From Hepsetus odoe (taxonomy: Eukaryota > Chordata > Actinopteri > Characiformes > Hepsetidae), in contig CM029381.1 in the NCBI GenBank assembly GCA_017165825.1, positions 3,375,759 to 3,439,758 on the forward strand: a stretch of 64,000 nt of DNA, read 5' to 3'. The notes beneath the pieces were generated by a model, which saw only the letters and a program-made list of their open reading frames with translations, was not told where the DNA came from and made no database searches. The position numbers and the translations under genes were made by a program. Each line of letters begins with the position of its first letter. The first letter of the stretch is position 1. Of this stretch, positions 44,501 through 55,240 are shown one piece after another.

Positions 44501-47046
44501 ATGGGAGAGTCAAAAGTGGGGCTGTTATCTGATCAACCATCTTGACAGACAAATTGTTAAGTGCAAGGGTTTACTTCTAGCTATCACAGCAGGACAGGAA
44601 GCTGATTTTTCCTGATTTCCAATTCATGTCCAGTTCAAAATAATATCTTTGTCTGCCAGTGCTGGGAGGGTGAAGGTGAGAGCATACTTCCTCGGAATTG
44701 ACATGAAGTGTATCTTTATTTAGACTGCCCCCACTCATTTAGGACATGTTTGGAGATACATTTTTCCCCCTGCAACATGCTGATCACACAGGCCAAACCT
44801 GTTGTAAGGGAGGTCAATGTGCAGTACAAATTGTTAAAGTGCATCTGTGGGCAGAAAACCTATACACAGCTGCTCATGTGGAAATGCATTCCAGTCATTG
44901 CTGAGTTTTTAAAACACAAACGTCTGTTAGTGATCATGAATTCTATTGTTTGAGAAGTCAACATTATTTCCAGATCACCAGGTATTATGCTTGTCAACCT
45001 TCCTGTTTAGAGAGAACTTACATATGCTGACTACATCCAACTCATACCACGTTATGAGCTCTGGGAAAGTACAGGCCTGCTGTCAAGTATATGTTCACAT
45101 TTCTCTTTGAGCCAGGCTGTCATCCCCACAAGCTTTAAAGTCGACATCATCACACCAGTGCAAAAGAAGTCAACCATGACAACTTAATGAGGTTCAGTGG
45201 CACAAGCAATCAAACATTATAAAATGCTTTGGGAAGTCTCAAAACCCACTTCACTGGGGATTCCATATCAATTGCCATCCACCTCACTTGCCAAATTTGA
45301 TCAATGTCATGAGATGCCATGAGGACCTTTTAGGCAGTATACGTGTCTGTGTTTTGAATCTGATGTGAGCAGCCAACCACCTTTTTAACGAGAAAGAATC
45401 TAATTTTCTAGCTGTTTTAGAGAAACCAGCTTGACCAGGTTAAGTTTGTACCTTCAGCTGAAATGGTGATTGATCATCCAGAATTATTCAACTGTGCAGC
45501 TTCAGATGGAAAGATCATGGAGCTCTTGAATAAGAAACTCAGATCATGGAAGAACAGCAGCTCAGTATTGCTGAGATTCAGATTTAAGTGATGGTTTGTC
45601 ATCTGTGCAGAGATTGCAGAGAGAGCCAGACATGCCAAGACATGCAACTTGAAGCCTGAGTGTTCTTTACCACAGTTAACTAACACAGAGCAGGGCTAGC
45701 CTAATGGTTAGAGACACAAAGACCAGGATCAGAAGTTTGTGGGTTTGTGTCCCAGACTAGCAGGTTGCCCTAAGAGACCCCCGAGCAAGGTGCTGCCCAC
45801 AAAAGTGCTGTTCATAAGCCATGTGTTGCTGTAGAATCTGCAGTTGTAGCCTCTCTTTAAAAAAAGTGAAATGCTGTTTGGATAATTGATGGAAAATGTG
45901 TTACAATTTAGAATTATTGTTTACCACCATCAAGATACCTAGCCTATTTTAATGTTCCTATATTTATAAATCCACAGCAGTGAGGGCACATGGGTCGAAT
46001 TGAGCTTCAGATTTTAGTTTCCACTTGAACTTTCATCAGTTCCCTTGTAATTTTATTTTTTAGGGTGGAGGAGGGAGGAGAGAAAAGGATGAAACCAGGG
46101 CTAAAGAAATGTAAGTTAACTGTATTCACTGTAAGAAACAAAAAAGATATAGGTATATTATTCTTCCTCATTCACTTACTATTTGTATTAATGCACACAT
46201 TTTATCTGGCTTTTTATAAACTTGAAAAATTAACTGGTCATTATTAAATAATATTAAATTATTATAAATACAGGATTGTGTCCAACCTGGTAATGATGCA
46301 GATTTTCATTGATGTGTAAGTTACAGTGGGAACAGTTGGAAGAGCAGTGCGTTTATACCATCATCTTTAAAATGTATTTTTGGCCAACTTGATGAGTAGG
46401 ATGGCAGGGCAGTTAGGTTCTGCAAAAAGTTCCATGGTTCAGCTCCCACCAGGGATTCTTTCTGTGTGGTTTTCAATCTTTCCACTTGTTTTGCCGTGTG
46501 TATATAGATACCTCTGAGCTCACTTTGGATCCCAACACAGCACACACACTCCTCTCTCTGTCTGAGGGAAACAAGATGGTGACACGTGTAAGAGAGGAGG
46601 TGCTGTATCCAGACCATCCAGACAGGTTTGATGGCTGGTCGCAGATCATGTGTGCAGAGAGTCTAACTGGCCGCTGCTACTGGGAGGCTGAGTGGAGTGG
46701 AGGGGTGGGCATATCACTTTCGTACAGAGGGATCAGCCGGAAAAGACGCACTAACGACAGCTGGTTTGGAAACAATAGGCAGTCCTGGAGTCTGGAGTGC
46801 TTCAGTAACGGTTACTCTGTGAAGCATAACAAGAAGAAAACTGTTGTGCCTGATCCACCTTCCCACTCGAACAAAGTAGGAGTGTATCTGGACTGGGCGG
46901 CCGGAACTCTGTCCTTCTACAGCATCTCACCTGTCGCACACACACTTACCCGCTTACACACACTCCACACCACATTCACAGAGCCCCTCCATGCTGGGTT
47001 CAGGGTCGATTTCGGCTCCTCAGTGTGTGTGCGTGAGGTTGAGTAG
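38448..47046 (+). CDS. Fish NLR protein: RING-like, FISNA-NACHT, LRR, B30.2
   Basis: Eight exons join in phase to 1171 residues: 38448-38560, 39137-41257, 42256-42429, 42604-42777, 42951-43124, 44281-44454, 46064-46110, 46508-47046. Order of parts: a short N-terminal leader with VSMKSDNSM; a RING-like Cys/His module (about 49-95); FISNA (about 128-200); NACHT with Walker A GIAGIGKT (239-246) and Walker B FIFDGLDE (312-319); four 58-residue LRR units, each on its own 174-nt exon; a short linker; a PRY-SPRY (B30.2) domain from about 994. This is the large fish-specific NLRC3-like (NLR-C) group, presumed cytosolic immune sensors in which NACHT binds nucleotide and LRR/B30.2 meet ligands or partners. 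No frameshift or stop was seen in any exon. Introns hold SINE, LINE and Tc1 debris. Individual members cannot be named by sequence alone. Confidence 0.88.
38600..38811 (-). repeat. tRNA-derived SINE copy 12
   Basis: Minus-strand copy in the first coding intron of the NLR gene. The complement of 'aggccaccgctgcccc' is the head. Confidence 0.75.
39137..41257 (+). CDS. NLR coding exon 2 (RING-like, FISNA, NACHT)
   Basis: This single 2.1-kb exon opens after 'cttctctcatag' and closes at the donor gtgagt. Cys/His ligands are C50, C65, H67, C70, C73, C89 and C92; the position of the second ligand is Gly53. Beyond the Walker motifs come the winged-helix-type phrase CFVHLSFQEFLAAVYV and the helical region before the LRRs. 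An open frame continues upstream to 39090, but that part lies in the intron. Confidence 0.9.
41400..42060 (-). mobile_element. Tc1-like transposon remnant
   Basis: Phrases such as 'tggcaaaagtatgtgaactt' and 'gaaatatagtggtggtagta' match parts of a widespread teleost Tc1-like element. No intact frame is left and orientation is uncertain. It lies in the NLR intron before the first LRR exon. Confidence 0.5.
42256..42429 (+). CDS. NLR LRR exon 1
   Basis: 174 nt, acceptor 'cttttgcag', donor gtgatt. Contains LKELDLSNNDLDDSGVELL, a ribonuclease-inhibitor-type leucine-rich repeat pair. Confidence 0.9.
42604..42777 (+). CDS. NLR LRR exon 2
   Basis: 174 nt in the same phase as its neighbours, acceptor 'tgctcttgcag', donor gtgaag. 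Contains LKELDLSNNHLQDFGVKLL. Confidence 0.9.
42951..43124 (+). CDS. NLR LRR exon 3
   Basis: 174 nt, acceptor 'cttttattacag', donor gtgaac, no stop in frame. Contains LKDLDLSNNDLQDSGVELF. It has no internal ATG-led frame long enough to show, so it is easily missed. Confidence 0.88.
43655..43770 (-). mobile_element. LINE 3' end fragment, inverted
   Basis: 'ttcctgtcctctgcatcttc' matches the same stretch near 50490 and the complement of the 18.8-kb LINE tail. It lies in the intron between LRR exons 3 and 4. Confidence 0.5.
44281..44454 (+). CDS. NLR LRR exon 4
   Basis: 174 nt, acceptor 'ccttttctgcag', donor gtgagt. Contains LRELDLTYNYPGKIGVKLL; the last LRR, less regular than the others, as is common for the final unit. 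Confidence 0.88.
45090..45340 (+). mobile_element. LINE reverse transcriptase remnant
   Basis: Plus-strand reading SQAVIPTSFKVDIITPVQKK then a broken frame resembles the fish L2/Rex1-type reverse transcriptase N-terminal region. It lies in the NLR intron before the linker exon. Confidence 0.45.
45470..45690 (-). mobile_element. LINE C-terminal remnant, opposite strand
   Basis: Minus-strand reading MTNHHLNLNLSNTELLFF resembles the C-terminal region of the same LINE type. The two pieces point in opposite directions. Confidence 0.45.
45688..45815 (+). repeat. tRNA-derived SINE copy 13, partial
   Basis: Diverged head and B-box region ('gtgggtttgtgtccc') with 'ggttgccctaagagaccc'. Confidence 0.55.
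46064..46110 (+). CDS. NLR linker exon
   Basis: 47 nt with acceptor 'ttattttttag' and donor gtaagt. It encodes VEEGGEKRMKPGLKK, the short basic linker that precedes B30.2 in fish NLRC3-like proteins. It joins both neighbours in phase. Confidence 0.82.
46508..47046 (+). CDS. NLR B30.2 (PRY-SPRY) exon
   Basis: The acceptor 'gtgtgtatatag' precedes it. LTLDPNTAHTLLSLSE marks PRY, GRCYWEAEW and LDWAAGTLSFYSIS mark SPRY, and the frame ends at TAG 47044-47046. B30.2 is a protein-interaction fold, also used in TRIM proteins for ligand recognition. Confidence 0.92.
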
Positions 47047-47674
47047 TCCAGTTTACCCCTTTGCACCATGGAAATAGTTACTATATAGCTAGCTAATCCA
47101 ATTTTGCTAAACTTCAAATCATTTTCTATTCCCAATTTGTTGATTCTTAAATGGGAATGGGTGCTTCTAAAAGTAGCAAATAGTTACAAAAATACATAGA
47201 TGAGAATTCAGAAATACTTTTTTTATTCTAATGAGGAGTTGTGTTTTTATTTTTACTCCTTTTAACACAAATAGCACCAATACCACATCAGAACATCCGA
47301 ATCATCTAAGATTGATTTCAACATAAAAGGACAAAAAAAAAATACAGAAAAGACCATCACTTGTTGTATCCATTAGTATAGATGACACCCAAATGACATA
47401 AACAAAGTAACAAGGCAAAACAGAAGAACTTTTTTGTGTATTTTTATTTCATTTGAGAAAGAAGTTAAATCAGTCAGAGCTATTTTAAAAACAAGTGTCT
47501 GTTTTCATTTTTTAAGTAAAGAATGTGTATACTAGTCTAACACCTACTATTTAAAACTAATTTATAGAGGAATGGTAGATGTTGGCAATACATTACCCTA
47601 AGAAAAATTATTTTACTACTTATTTATGTATTTTGTAAAGATATATGTTGTGCTGCAGACATCCCAGTTCTCAT

Positions 47675-47680
47675 AATAAA
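47675..47680 (+). terminator. Candidate NLR poly(A) signal
   Basis: AATAAA about 630 bp after the NLR stop codon, the first clear one downstream. Confidence 0.4.
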
Positions 47681-47751
47681 TTCTGTAAAGAAATATTAGT
47701 AGGTGTATTTCACATCAAACAGCACAACGCAAGATAAACCAGACTTCATCT

Positions 47752-47925
47752 TTACATTCACTCTTATCCAGAACAACTTCCATTTAATTACAGTGTCAGA
47801 CTCCCTGGAGTAATTTGGAGTTAAGGGTTTTGCTCAGAAACCTAGTGGTAATGCTAGATACAGGGAACCTGCAATGTCTTGGTCTATAGGTATGTTAACT
47901 ACCACCAGACCACTGCCACTGCCTA
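47752..47925 (-). repeat. Second SINE family, copy 3 (decayed)
   Basis: 'cactcttatccagaacaactt' theme, then 'gagttaagggttttgctcag' and 'ctaccaccagaccactgcc', all recognisable but diverged. Confidence 0.6.
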
Positions 47926-47929
47926 GCAT

Positions 47930-49430
47930 ATCTTTAAATCTACCTCATTTACTCTTGATAGCTGTGTACTTATTGTTAATAAATATAATTTATTGAGCAG
48001 TTTGTAATTTTTAACAGTGTTTGTTTTGAAGAACATCATTAACATAGTCTAAATTTTATAAAGATTTTAATTTGTAAACATAACATTTACACCCAGGCAT
48101 GGCCATAGCCCGGTCACCGGACTTCTGAACTAGATTTTCCAACTCACCACATCGCCCAGTCATCACACCTAATCCCTCACACCTGACCAGCCAGGTAATA
48201 AAGGAGTTCCAGACCAACCCAGACCTGTCTGTTCTATATTCGTGCATTGGCTTTGTGGTTTGGGTTGATTTGGTAACTATTGAAAGAACTGGATTGCTGT
48301 TTAGTACTTGGACCTCATTTCTCCTTTTTTCATCATGACAGGGCCTTACATTTTTCAGGTATCAGGGGAATAACAAGGTATGCTGTTGATAATACCAGAA
48401 AAACTGAAATCACCATGATTGTGGTTGATTTTACAGTTAGAATCACAGCTTGTTCAAAATGCTCCCTGGCTGGATTCCAGTCAGATAAAGATTTATAGAC
48501 TTTCCAGTGAATATTTCCTGCATTAGTAGAGTAACCTTATACCTGGTTTATACAGGTCATAATGTTGGGACAAGCAGTTGTAAAACCACTAATGACCCAG
48601 TATTGGGTGTCCCTCAGTTTTTGGGAGGAGACATCTTGCAGGAGAAAAACTGCTGAGAACCATTAGCAGTATGTCCCATAATATAAAGATTATGGCAAAC
48701 TATAAAAGGGCTTTATCCACTGAAGTGTCCCCAGCATTAAACTGTGAGAAGATTGCATCTGCCAAGACCTAATGATAACCTGGTGTCCTATTTTTACACT
48801 CATGGGACCATTGTAAGGGCTTTCAACATTGGGCATGGGTTTATTAAAACCAGATAGGTCATGTGTTGGGCACCCATTGCCATTTCGCGGTTGGTGTCTC
48901 CTCACCTGTTGACTGTTGGCTGAATGGGAGCACCCCACAAGCTTTTTTTTAGTTTTTCAGAAATGCTCCAAACAAGTTAACATTGCTATTACATAAATTA
49001 TCATGAATGGTTTTCGAATGGAAACTGAAGTCCATTTAAATTCTCAGGCAGTTACTGGTCACTCCTAATGGACACATACATGGTCTCTGTAAAAACATTT
49101 TCATGGGTTTCAGTCTGGTTAATTAACAGTCCAGCCATCTATCATTTGGTGCTCAGACAACATAACTGAGAAAAGCCTGAAACTGAGTCAACAGTGATTT
49201 AGAATGTGAATGATATTCTCTTTGCATCGAAATTCCAGGAAGTGCATGAAAAGGATATGAATTTCCTCCTGGATTTATCGCACAAAAAAGGACACAAAAC
49301 AAGCCTTGACATGTCTTAACAGCCAAAAGTTTCCAACCAGAACATTTCTCAAGACAAGAAATCACCGGGGACAGGACTCAGTCTAGGAACTATGTTCATT
49401 TCTGGGACTTAGTAATTATAACAGAACATG
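47930..49430. other. Non-genic stretch
   Basis: No gene is recognised. An 82-codon minus-strand frame at 48690-48938 shows no known domain and may come from an old repeat. Confidence 0.45.
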
Positions 49431-49437
49431 CGTGGAC

Positions 49438-49597
49438 CAGCCCGACTATTGAATGACTGATTTAAGACCACAAGGATTCAAAAGATTGCATTAGCTTGAA
49501 TAAACAATAACTGGAAGCAGCCCGACTATTGAATGACTGATTTAAGACCACAAGGATTCAAAAGATTGCATTAGCTTGAATAAACAATAACTGGAAG
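49438..49597. repeat. Perfect 80-bp tandem duplication
   Basis: 49438-49517 and 49518-49597 appear identical, beginning 'cagcccgactattgaatgac'. Either a recent duplication or an assembly artefact. Confidence 0.85.
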
Positions 49598-50399
49598 CAT
49601 TTAAATGTCTGAAAAATACATTGTGCACAGATTCTAAGCCATTCCGGACGAAGGTCAACCATTTACCTTGAATGTCTGTTAAAAGGATAGTTAAAGGATA
49701 TTCCATTACAGATAATCAATTTTCTTAGAAAGCGTGATATCTACCATTGTAGGGTCTTGGTACCTGTGTTAACATGTATTTGCACATTCTAATAACTTTC
49801 TACCCACTTCCTTTATTGTTAAAGGGAATTTGCTTTGGTTTTAAATGTATATTTCTCTTTAATATAGTCATTCTCACAAAGTCATTTAAATGCTCTAAAG
49901 TCTATTCTGTAACTTAGTGTGAAAAATAACTTTGACTGTAGTTTGACTTTATCTTAAAAAAGAACAAATAAGCCACACCTTAAAATTACTCATAGCTGTT
50001 GTGAAACCCATTTCACTGGTTTGTAATCCACCCTTCTGTATCGTCTGGAAGAGGTTTCGGTTTGAATCAGTGGAGGATCAGCTCACTCACTTCTATCAAA
50101 CTATTTTGTACAAACATTAGTACATTTGTAGTAATTTTTCCTCTTTCATACTGAATTTCCGATATCCTGAAACCTATGAAACTCCAGCACAGCTGATCAT
50201 ACTCTTCCCATTGATCCTATTAAGTTTTCTCTGATCCTGGTGCCCCCTCACAGCAGTTGTGTTCCACTCTAACAAAACTGACCCGGAACATGAAACATGA
50301 GGAGTATTCAACAAATCAGGGGTGTCAAACTCATTTTCACTGAGATCCACATCAGCATCAAAGGACTGGTTGTAACTGTAAATTGTTAAATAACTCTTC

Positions 50400-51260
50400 T
50401 TATAAATAGTCTCTTCTTCATTTTTCCCTGGCTGTTCCTGTTTAGGAGTCGCACTAGCGGATCATCGGTTTCCATTTCTTCCTGTCCTCTGCATCTTCCT
50501 CCTTCAGATCAACCACTTGTATGTCCTATCTCACCACATCCACAAACCTCCTCTTTGGTTTTCCTCTTTTCCTCTTCACTGGCAGCTCCATCTTCAACAT
50601 CCTCCTCCCAATATAATCCTCGTCTCTCCTCTGAACATGTCCAAACCAACGCAACCTTGCTTCTGTAACTCGGACGTTTTGGAGACAAACGTCTCCAAAA
50701 GTTAGTTAAACCTAAGCTGTCCCTCTAATATACTAATTTGTAATCCTGTTCATCCTCGTCACACCCAATGAAAATCTAAGCATCTTTAACTCTGACGCCT
50801 CCAGCTTTTTCTCCTGTCTTTTTGTCAGTGCCATCGTCTCCAACCCATAAACATAGCTGGTTTCACTACTGTCCTGTCCTTCCCTTTTACTCTTGCTGGT
50901 ACTTGTCTGTCACAAATCACTCCAGCCATTCTTCTCGACCCATTCCAACCTGCCTGCTCTTCACCTCTCTTCCACACTCGCTGTTATTCTGAACTATTTC
51001 AAATTTTTAAACTCCTCCACCTTTGTCACCCCCACGCCCTCCATCCTAACCACTCCACTTTCCTCCCTTTCATTCACACTCATGTATTCTGTCTTTGTCC
51101 TACTCACTTTCATTCCTCTCCTCTCCAGAGCATATCTCCATCTCTCCAGGTTTTCCTCAAGTTGCTCCCTACTCTCACTGCAGATCACAATATCATCAGC
51201 AAACATCATTGTCCACAGAGACTCCTGTCTAACCTCATCCATCAACCTGAAAACAAAACA
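50400..51260 (-). mobile_element. LINE fragment with reverse transcriptase motif
   Basis: On the minus strand 51245-50994 encodes a reverse transcriptase stretch with the catalytic MMFADDIVICSES and then LERWRYALERRGMKVSRTKT. The rest toward 50400 is the 3' part in broken frames ending in the tail also seen at 18.6, 43.7 and 63.6 kb. It is 5'-truncated, as usual for LINE copies. The clade (possibly RTE-like) is uncertain. Confidence 0.75.
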
Positions 51261-51269
51261 AAAATGAGC

Positions 51270-52255
51270 TCAGCGCTGATCCTTGATGTAATACAACCAT
51301 TAATTTAAAGGTAAAAATAAAAGCTCATACATTAACTGTGTTCTCGCATTGCCATAGCAACTGGCAGGTGGTGTATGTGTTATTGCTGTCAGCCTCAAAT
51401 AAAGTGTTTTGGTCCAGGTCTGAGAAAAATCAGGTTAGTTTCAAAGCAGTCTTCAAACAACATATACACTTTGTCTCAAACAAGTAATTGATAGAAACAA
51501 CTGACTAAAAAATATTAACAGCCTTCGAGGTAGAATCAACAAACTCCTGGTCCTACAACTGACAAACAGTAAACAATAATAATGTAATTGTTGTGGTGAA
51601 GATAAACACCAAGCATAAGGCTGAGGGGCTTTTTTCTTTGATGGATTTTGGGGTCTATCTTGTGGTCAAAAAGAGCATCTGCAAAAAAAAAAAAAAAAAA
51701 ACAATAATATTAAAAGTTATCATCCTTTCAAGGCAATGGTTTAGATGTGAGGAAATGTAATTTTAATTATAAGATCCTATGTGTTGATCTTAAGGATATC
51801 TTTAAATTTAAACATTTTAAATTTTGCTATGAGTAGACCATTTGCTTTTCTTGCACTGGTAAGATTTAAGATTGACCACGTTATTCAAGATCTATCAGAG
51901 AGGAAAAAAAACCCTCACAAAATCCAGGTTTTAATTGTGACATAACAATGAATGACAGAATGTTTTGAAATATGTATGGTCAGTTTACAAGATCCACCTC
52001 TGTATGTATAACCATCATCTATATTTGTTTTTAGAGGTTTAATTAACTTATTATTATTGGTTTATTTACCTATTTACCTATTGGTTTATTTAATGCACAT
52101 TCTTGTCACTGACTTGGTACTCTTTTTCTGAGAATAGTGTTGATGCGCTAAATTTGCTGGCTTTTAGTATGAGGTCATGATCATTATGGTTACATTTTGT
52201 TTTAAATTTTGTTTTGATTTTATTTTTTCCTCTCCTTTTTTGTAAAGTTCTTTAA
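51270..52255. other. Non-genic stretch
   Basis: AT-rich DNA with a poly-A run near 51680-51700; nothing else is recognised. Confidence 0.5.
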
Positions 52256-52261
52256 TGAAGA

Positions 52262-52363
52262 TGGGGCAGCGGTGACCTAGTGGTTAGGGAGTTGGCCCCG
52301 CATCGGGAGATTGTGGATTCGATTCCCTCACAAGTAGGTTGCTCTGAGGTACCCTTGAGCAAG
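52262..52363 (+). repeat. tRNA-derived SINE copy 14, head only
   Basis: The head and B-box region ('tggattcgattccc') end at 'cccttgagcaagg', where the next SINE begins at once. Confidence 0.7.
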
Positions 52364-52552
52364 GTGGTGGTGGTCTAGTGGTAGGGTACTTGCCTATGGA
52401 CCTCTGGATCAAGAGGCCCCCGGTATCCCACCTCTGGGACTGCCACCACTGGGTCCCTTAACCCTGAGTTGCTCCAGGGGGACTGTCCCTGTAATTAGGA
52501 CATGTAAGTCGCTCTGGATAAGAGTGTCTGCTAAATGCTGTAAATGTAAATA
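52364..52552 (+). repeat. Second SINE family, copy 4
   Basis: Starts 'ggtggtggtggtctagtggt' directly on the previous SINE and ends 'gtctgctaaatgctgtaaat'. A SINE-1 tail fragment follows at about 52745-52862. Confidence 0.75.
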
Positions 52553-52744
52553 TATACATGTACCTTCAAAGATATGATACAAATGTGTACCTTGTTTTTG
52601 TAAAAGTAAAAAAAAAATATACAGATAAATGAAATGAATAGGCTGAAGTAAAAAGGAAACGATGTGAAATGATCTTATGCATGGATTTACTCACATGGAT
52701 CTAAGTATATTTTTATGTTTAGTTTGATCTTTCTGAAACTTGCA

Positions 52745-52861
52745 GGTACCTTTGAGCAGGATACTGTCCTCATTACTGCTGCCTGGGTGCTGGACATAGC
52801 TTCCCCCTGCAAAATGGTGTGTGTGGGTTTAATACAGAGATGTGTTTCACTGTTTCTTTAA

Positions 52862-52862
<1 letters not shown>
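52745..52862 (+). repeat. tRNA-derived SINE tail fragment
   Basis: 'aggtacctttgagcaggata' and 'aatacagagatgtgtttcac' match the rear half of the first SINE family. There is no head. Confidence 0.55.
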
Positions 52863-52865
<3 letters not shown>

Positions 52866-52910
<45 letters not shown>

Positions 52911-53427
52911 NNNNNNNNNNNNNNNNNNNNNNNNNNNNNNNNNNNNNNNNNNNNNNNNNNNNNNNNNNNNNNNNNNNNNNNNNNNNNNNNNNNNNNNNNN
53001 NNNNNNNNNNNNNNNNNNNNNNNNNNNNNNNNNNNNNNNNNNNNNNNNNNNNNNNNNNNNNNNNNNNNNNNNNNNNNNNNNNNNNNNNNNNNNNNNNNNN
53101 NNNNNNNNNNNNNNNNNNNNNNNNNNNNNNNNNNNNNNNNNNNNNNNNNNNNNNNNNNNNNNNNNNNNNNNNNNNNNNNNNNNNNNNNNNNNNNNNNNNN
53201 NNNNNNNNNNNNNNNNNNNNNNNNNNNNNNNNNNNNNNNNNNNNNNNNNNNNNNNNNNNNNNNNNNNNNNNNNNNNNNNNNNNNNNNNNNNNNNNNNNNN
53301 NNNNNNNNNNNNNNNNNNNNNNNNNNNNNNNNNNNNNNNNNNNNNNNNNNNNNNNNNNNNNNNNNNNNNNNNNNNNNNNNNNNNNNNNNNNNNNNNNNNN
53401 NNNNNNNNNNACACACACACACACACG
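52866..53427. other. Assembly gap between GA and CA runs
   Basis: A GA run (52866-52910) ends in 500 N (52911-53410), followed by a CA run. Exactly 500 N suggests a placeholder size. Any frames drawn across it are meaningless. Confidence 0.95.
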
Positions 53428-53637
53428 GGACGGGCAGTAACAGGGTCATTGGTATTCTCCACTGAGCTCTTTCTGAAACCATTAACCGCAGGCTGCGGAA
53501 AGCAGTCCTCTCTCACACACACACACACACTTACACACACACACACACTCACACACACACACACTAGTGCAGGTTTAGTGAGGTCCTGATCCTAAAATAC
53601 AAAGATAAACTCTTTCCTTTCTGAAGCGTTTAACACA

Positions 53638-53643
53638 TTTATT
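53638..53643 (-). terminator. Candidate poly(A) signal on the minus strand
   Basis: TTTATT on the plus strand reads AATAAA on the minus strand, downstream of the ap3b1-like exons. It could end that transcript, but the last coding exon has not been located. Confidence 0.25.
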
Positions 53644-53768
53644 CCTCCATCAGCGCCGTCTCGGAAACGCAGCCTCAGTAAGAACCTCGTCCTCGTCTCG
53701 TCCTCGTCTCAGGACACAGTAGGACGCACTGTCTGATACAATCAACTGAGCTCCAAACACCATGACAC

Positions 53769-53825
53769 TGTTCGGACCGACCCAGGATCGGACGGGGCCG
53801 CCGCCTCGGACCGAGCCGGGATCGT
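53769..53825. repeat. GC-rich dispersed repeat, copy 1
   Basis: 'gaccgacccaggatcggacg' followed by 'gggccgcc' and a second diverged half. It closely resembles 61443-61500. Confidence 0.6.
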
Positions 53826-53829
53826 TAGG

Positions 53830-54116
53830 ACGGGGGAAAAGTATTTCAGAGGGGAATCGTCATTAAACTGGTCCGTTCCTTACAAAATGCTGATACAGCG
53901 CCAAATACAGCGTTTTTTTTTTGAAAGGTGTAATCAGTATACAAAAAAATAAAAATTAACTTTTTTATTAAAATGAAATCAAATGGAAATATTCGTCAGA
54001 CTCGGAATCAAACAGAGATGAAGACACGACGGACGGAGGACACAATTTAGTGAAAAACACCAGCAATATGGAGTAATTACAGAAGCGCCCGGGAGTTAGA
54101 GGCACTGCCAGATTGG

Positions 54117-54157
<41 letters not shown>

Positions 54158-55240
54158 CCATGTTGATTTATTACACACTCCCTTTTCCACCATCAATCTG
54201 AGTTTTTTTGGGTTTTTTTTTTGTGCTGCACTCCTGACACCTTTACCAGACACCGCACTGCCCCCTGCTGCTGGACACGGGAACTTACACACACACACAC
54301 ACACACACCAGAAATCAATCTTTTAATCTATTATTCAACGTTTAGTTCAGAATTTATTCCGTAAACCGGGTCCTATTTGAATCTTTACGTTCGTGACGGT
54401 TCTCTCCGTCTTACCCAGACAGAAAACCGAGCTCTCCCATTGGTCAGATTAACACTGAAACATGTTATCACATGGTGGAACGGCACTCTAGTCCTTGTGT
54501 TCTAGATACTCCCCAGACTGCAGGGTGTGGTCTACTGAAGGAGTCGCTGCCCCACAACCACAGACATGTTCCACACAGCACGCAACCAATCTAGAACTGA
54601 AAGGACATGTTCCCATGCAGCGGGTAGCGCTAACGTGCTAGCAGAAGCCCCATTCGGATGCTAGCAGCGATCAGTAGATTTGTTTTGATATTCAGATTCA
54701 ACCTAGAACCCATGTGACCTCACCCACCCCCCAATTCTGGGAGAACCACCTGACCTCACCTGGCAGCCGCTCTCTTTACTATTAGGGGTTTAGAACACAA
54801 ACAGTGGGTTCTACCCCGCCGGAGGCGCCCAAGTCAGCCATGAGTGCACTTAAAAAAAGGAATAACAGGTTGCTCTACTCACTAAAGAGAACCAAACTGA
54901 GCATCGGCTTCAGTGGGTTTGGATGGGTTTGGTCCAGTGGAGGGAGACGGGGGACACCGGTACCGGACTCTGGAGCAGTGGAAACATGTATCCCGACTAG
55001 AGGCCAGAACCCCCTCGACTCCGTTGCGAGCACCTCCAGGACGTCCTGAGCTCGTCAGCGTCCCTAGGGGGTTGCCCTCATTTTTTTGGGTCCTGACTGA
55101 GGATGAGGAACCGAGACAGTCTTGTGTAAATATTAGTACCGTTACATTCGTTTGGTGGAGGAGGGGTAATGGGCTAGAACCAGTTTTCCCTTCATTCCGG
55201 CGAGGGTGAGGTCATCGCTACTGGACACAGATTTGGAACA
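53830..55240. other. Stretch without recognised gene
   Basis: Between the gap and the ap3b1-like exons. It may hold 3' untranslated sequence or the missing last exon, but no matching coding phrase was found on the minus strand. Confidence 0.4.
54119..54156. repeat. (GT)n microsatellite
   Basis: GT run; a CA run follows near 54289-54309. Confidence 0.95.

Noticed and set aside
44708..44953. 81-codon frame in an NLR intron
   Set aside because: No match to NLR parts or another family; flanked by LINE debris.
48690..48938. 82-codon minus-strand frame
   Set aside because: No recognised domain or splice context; may be old repeat, not enough to call a gene.
50893..51267. 124-codon plus-strand frame over the LINE at 51 kb
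   Set aside because: It is the shadow of the minus-strand reverse transcriptase with the FADD motif.
52773..53589. Long open frames across the N run
   Set aside because: They consist of unknown bases and CA/GA repeat translation; no real coding evidence.
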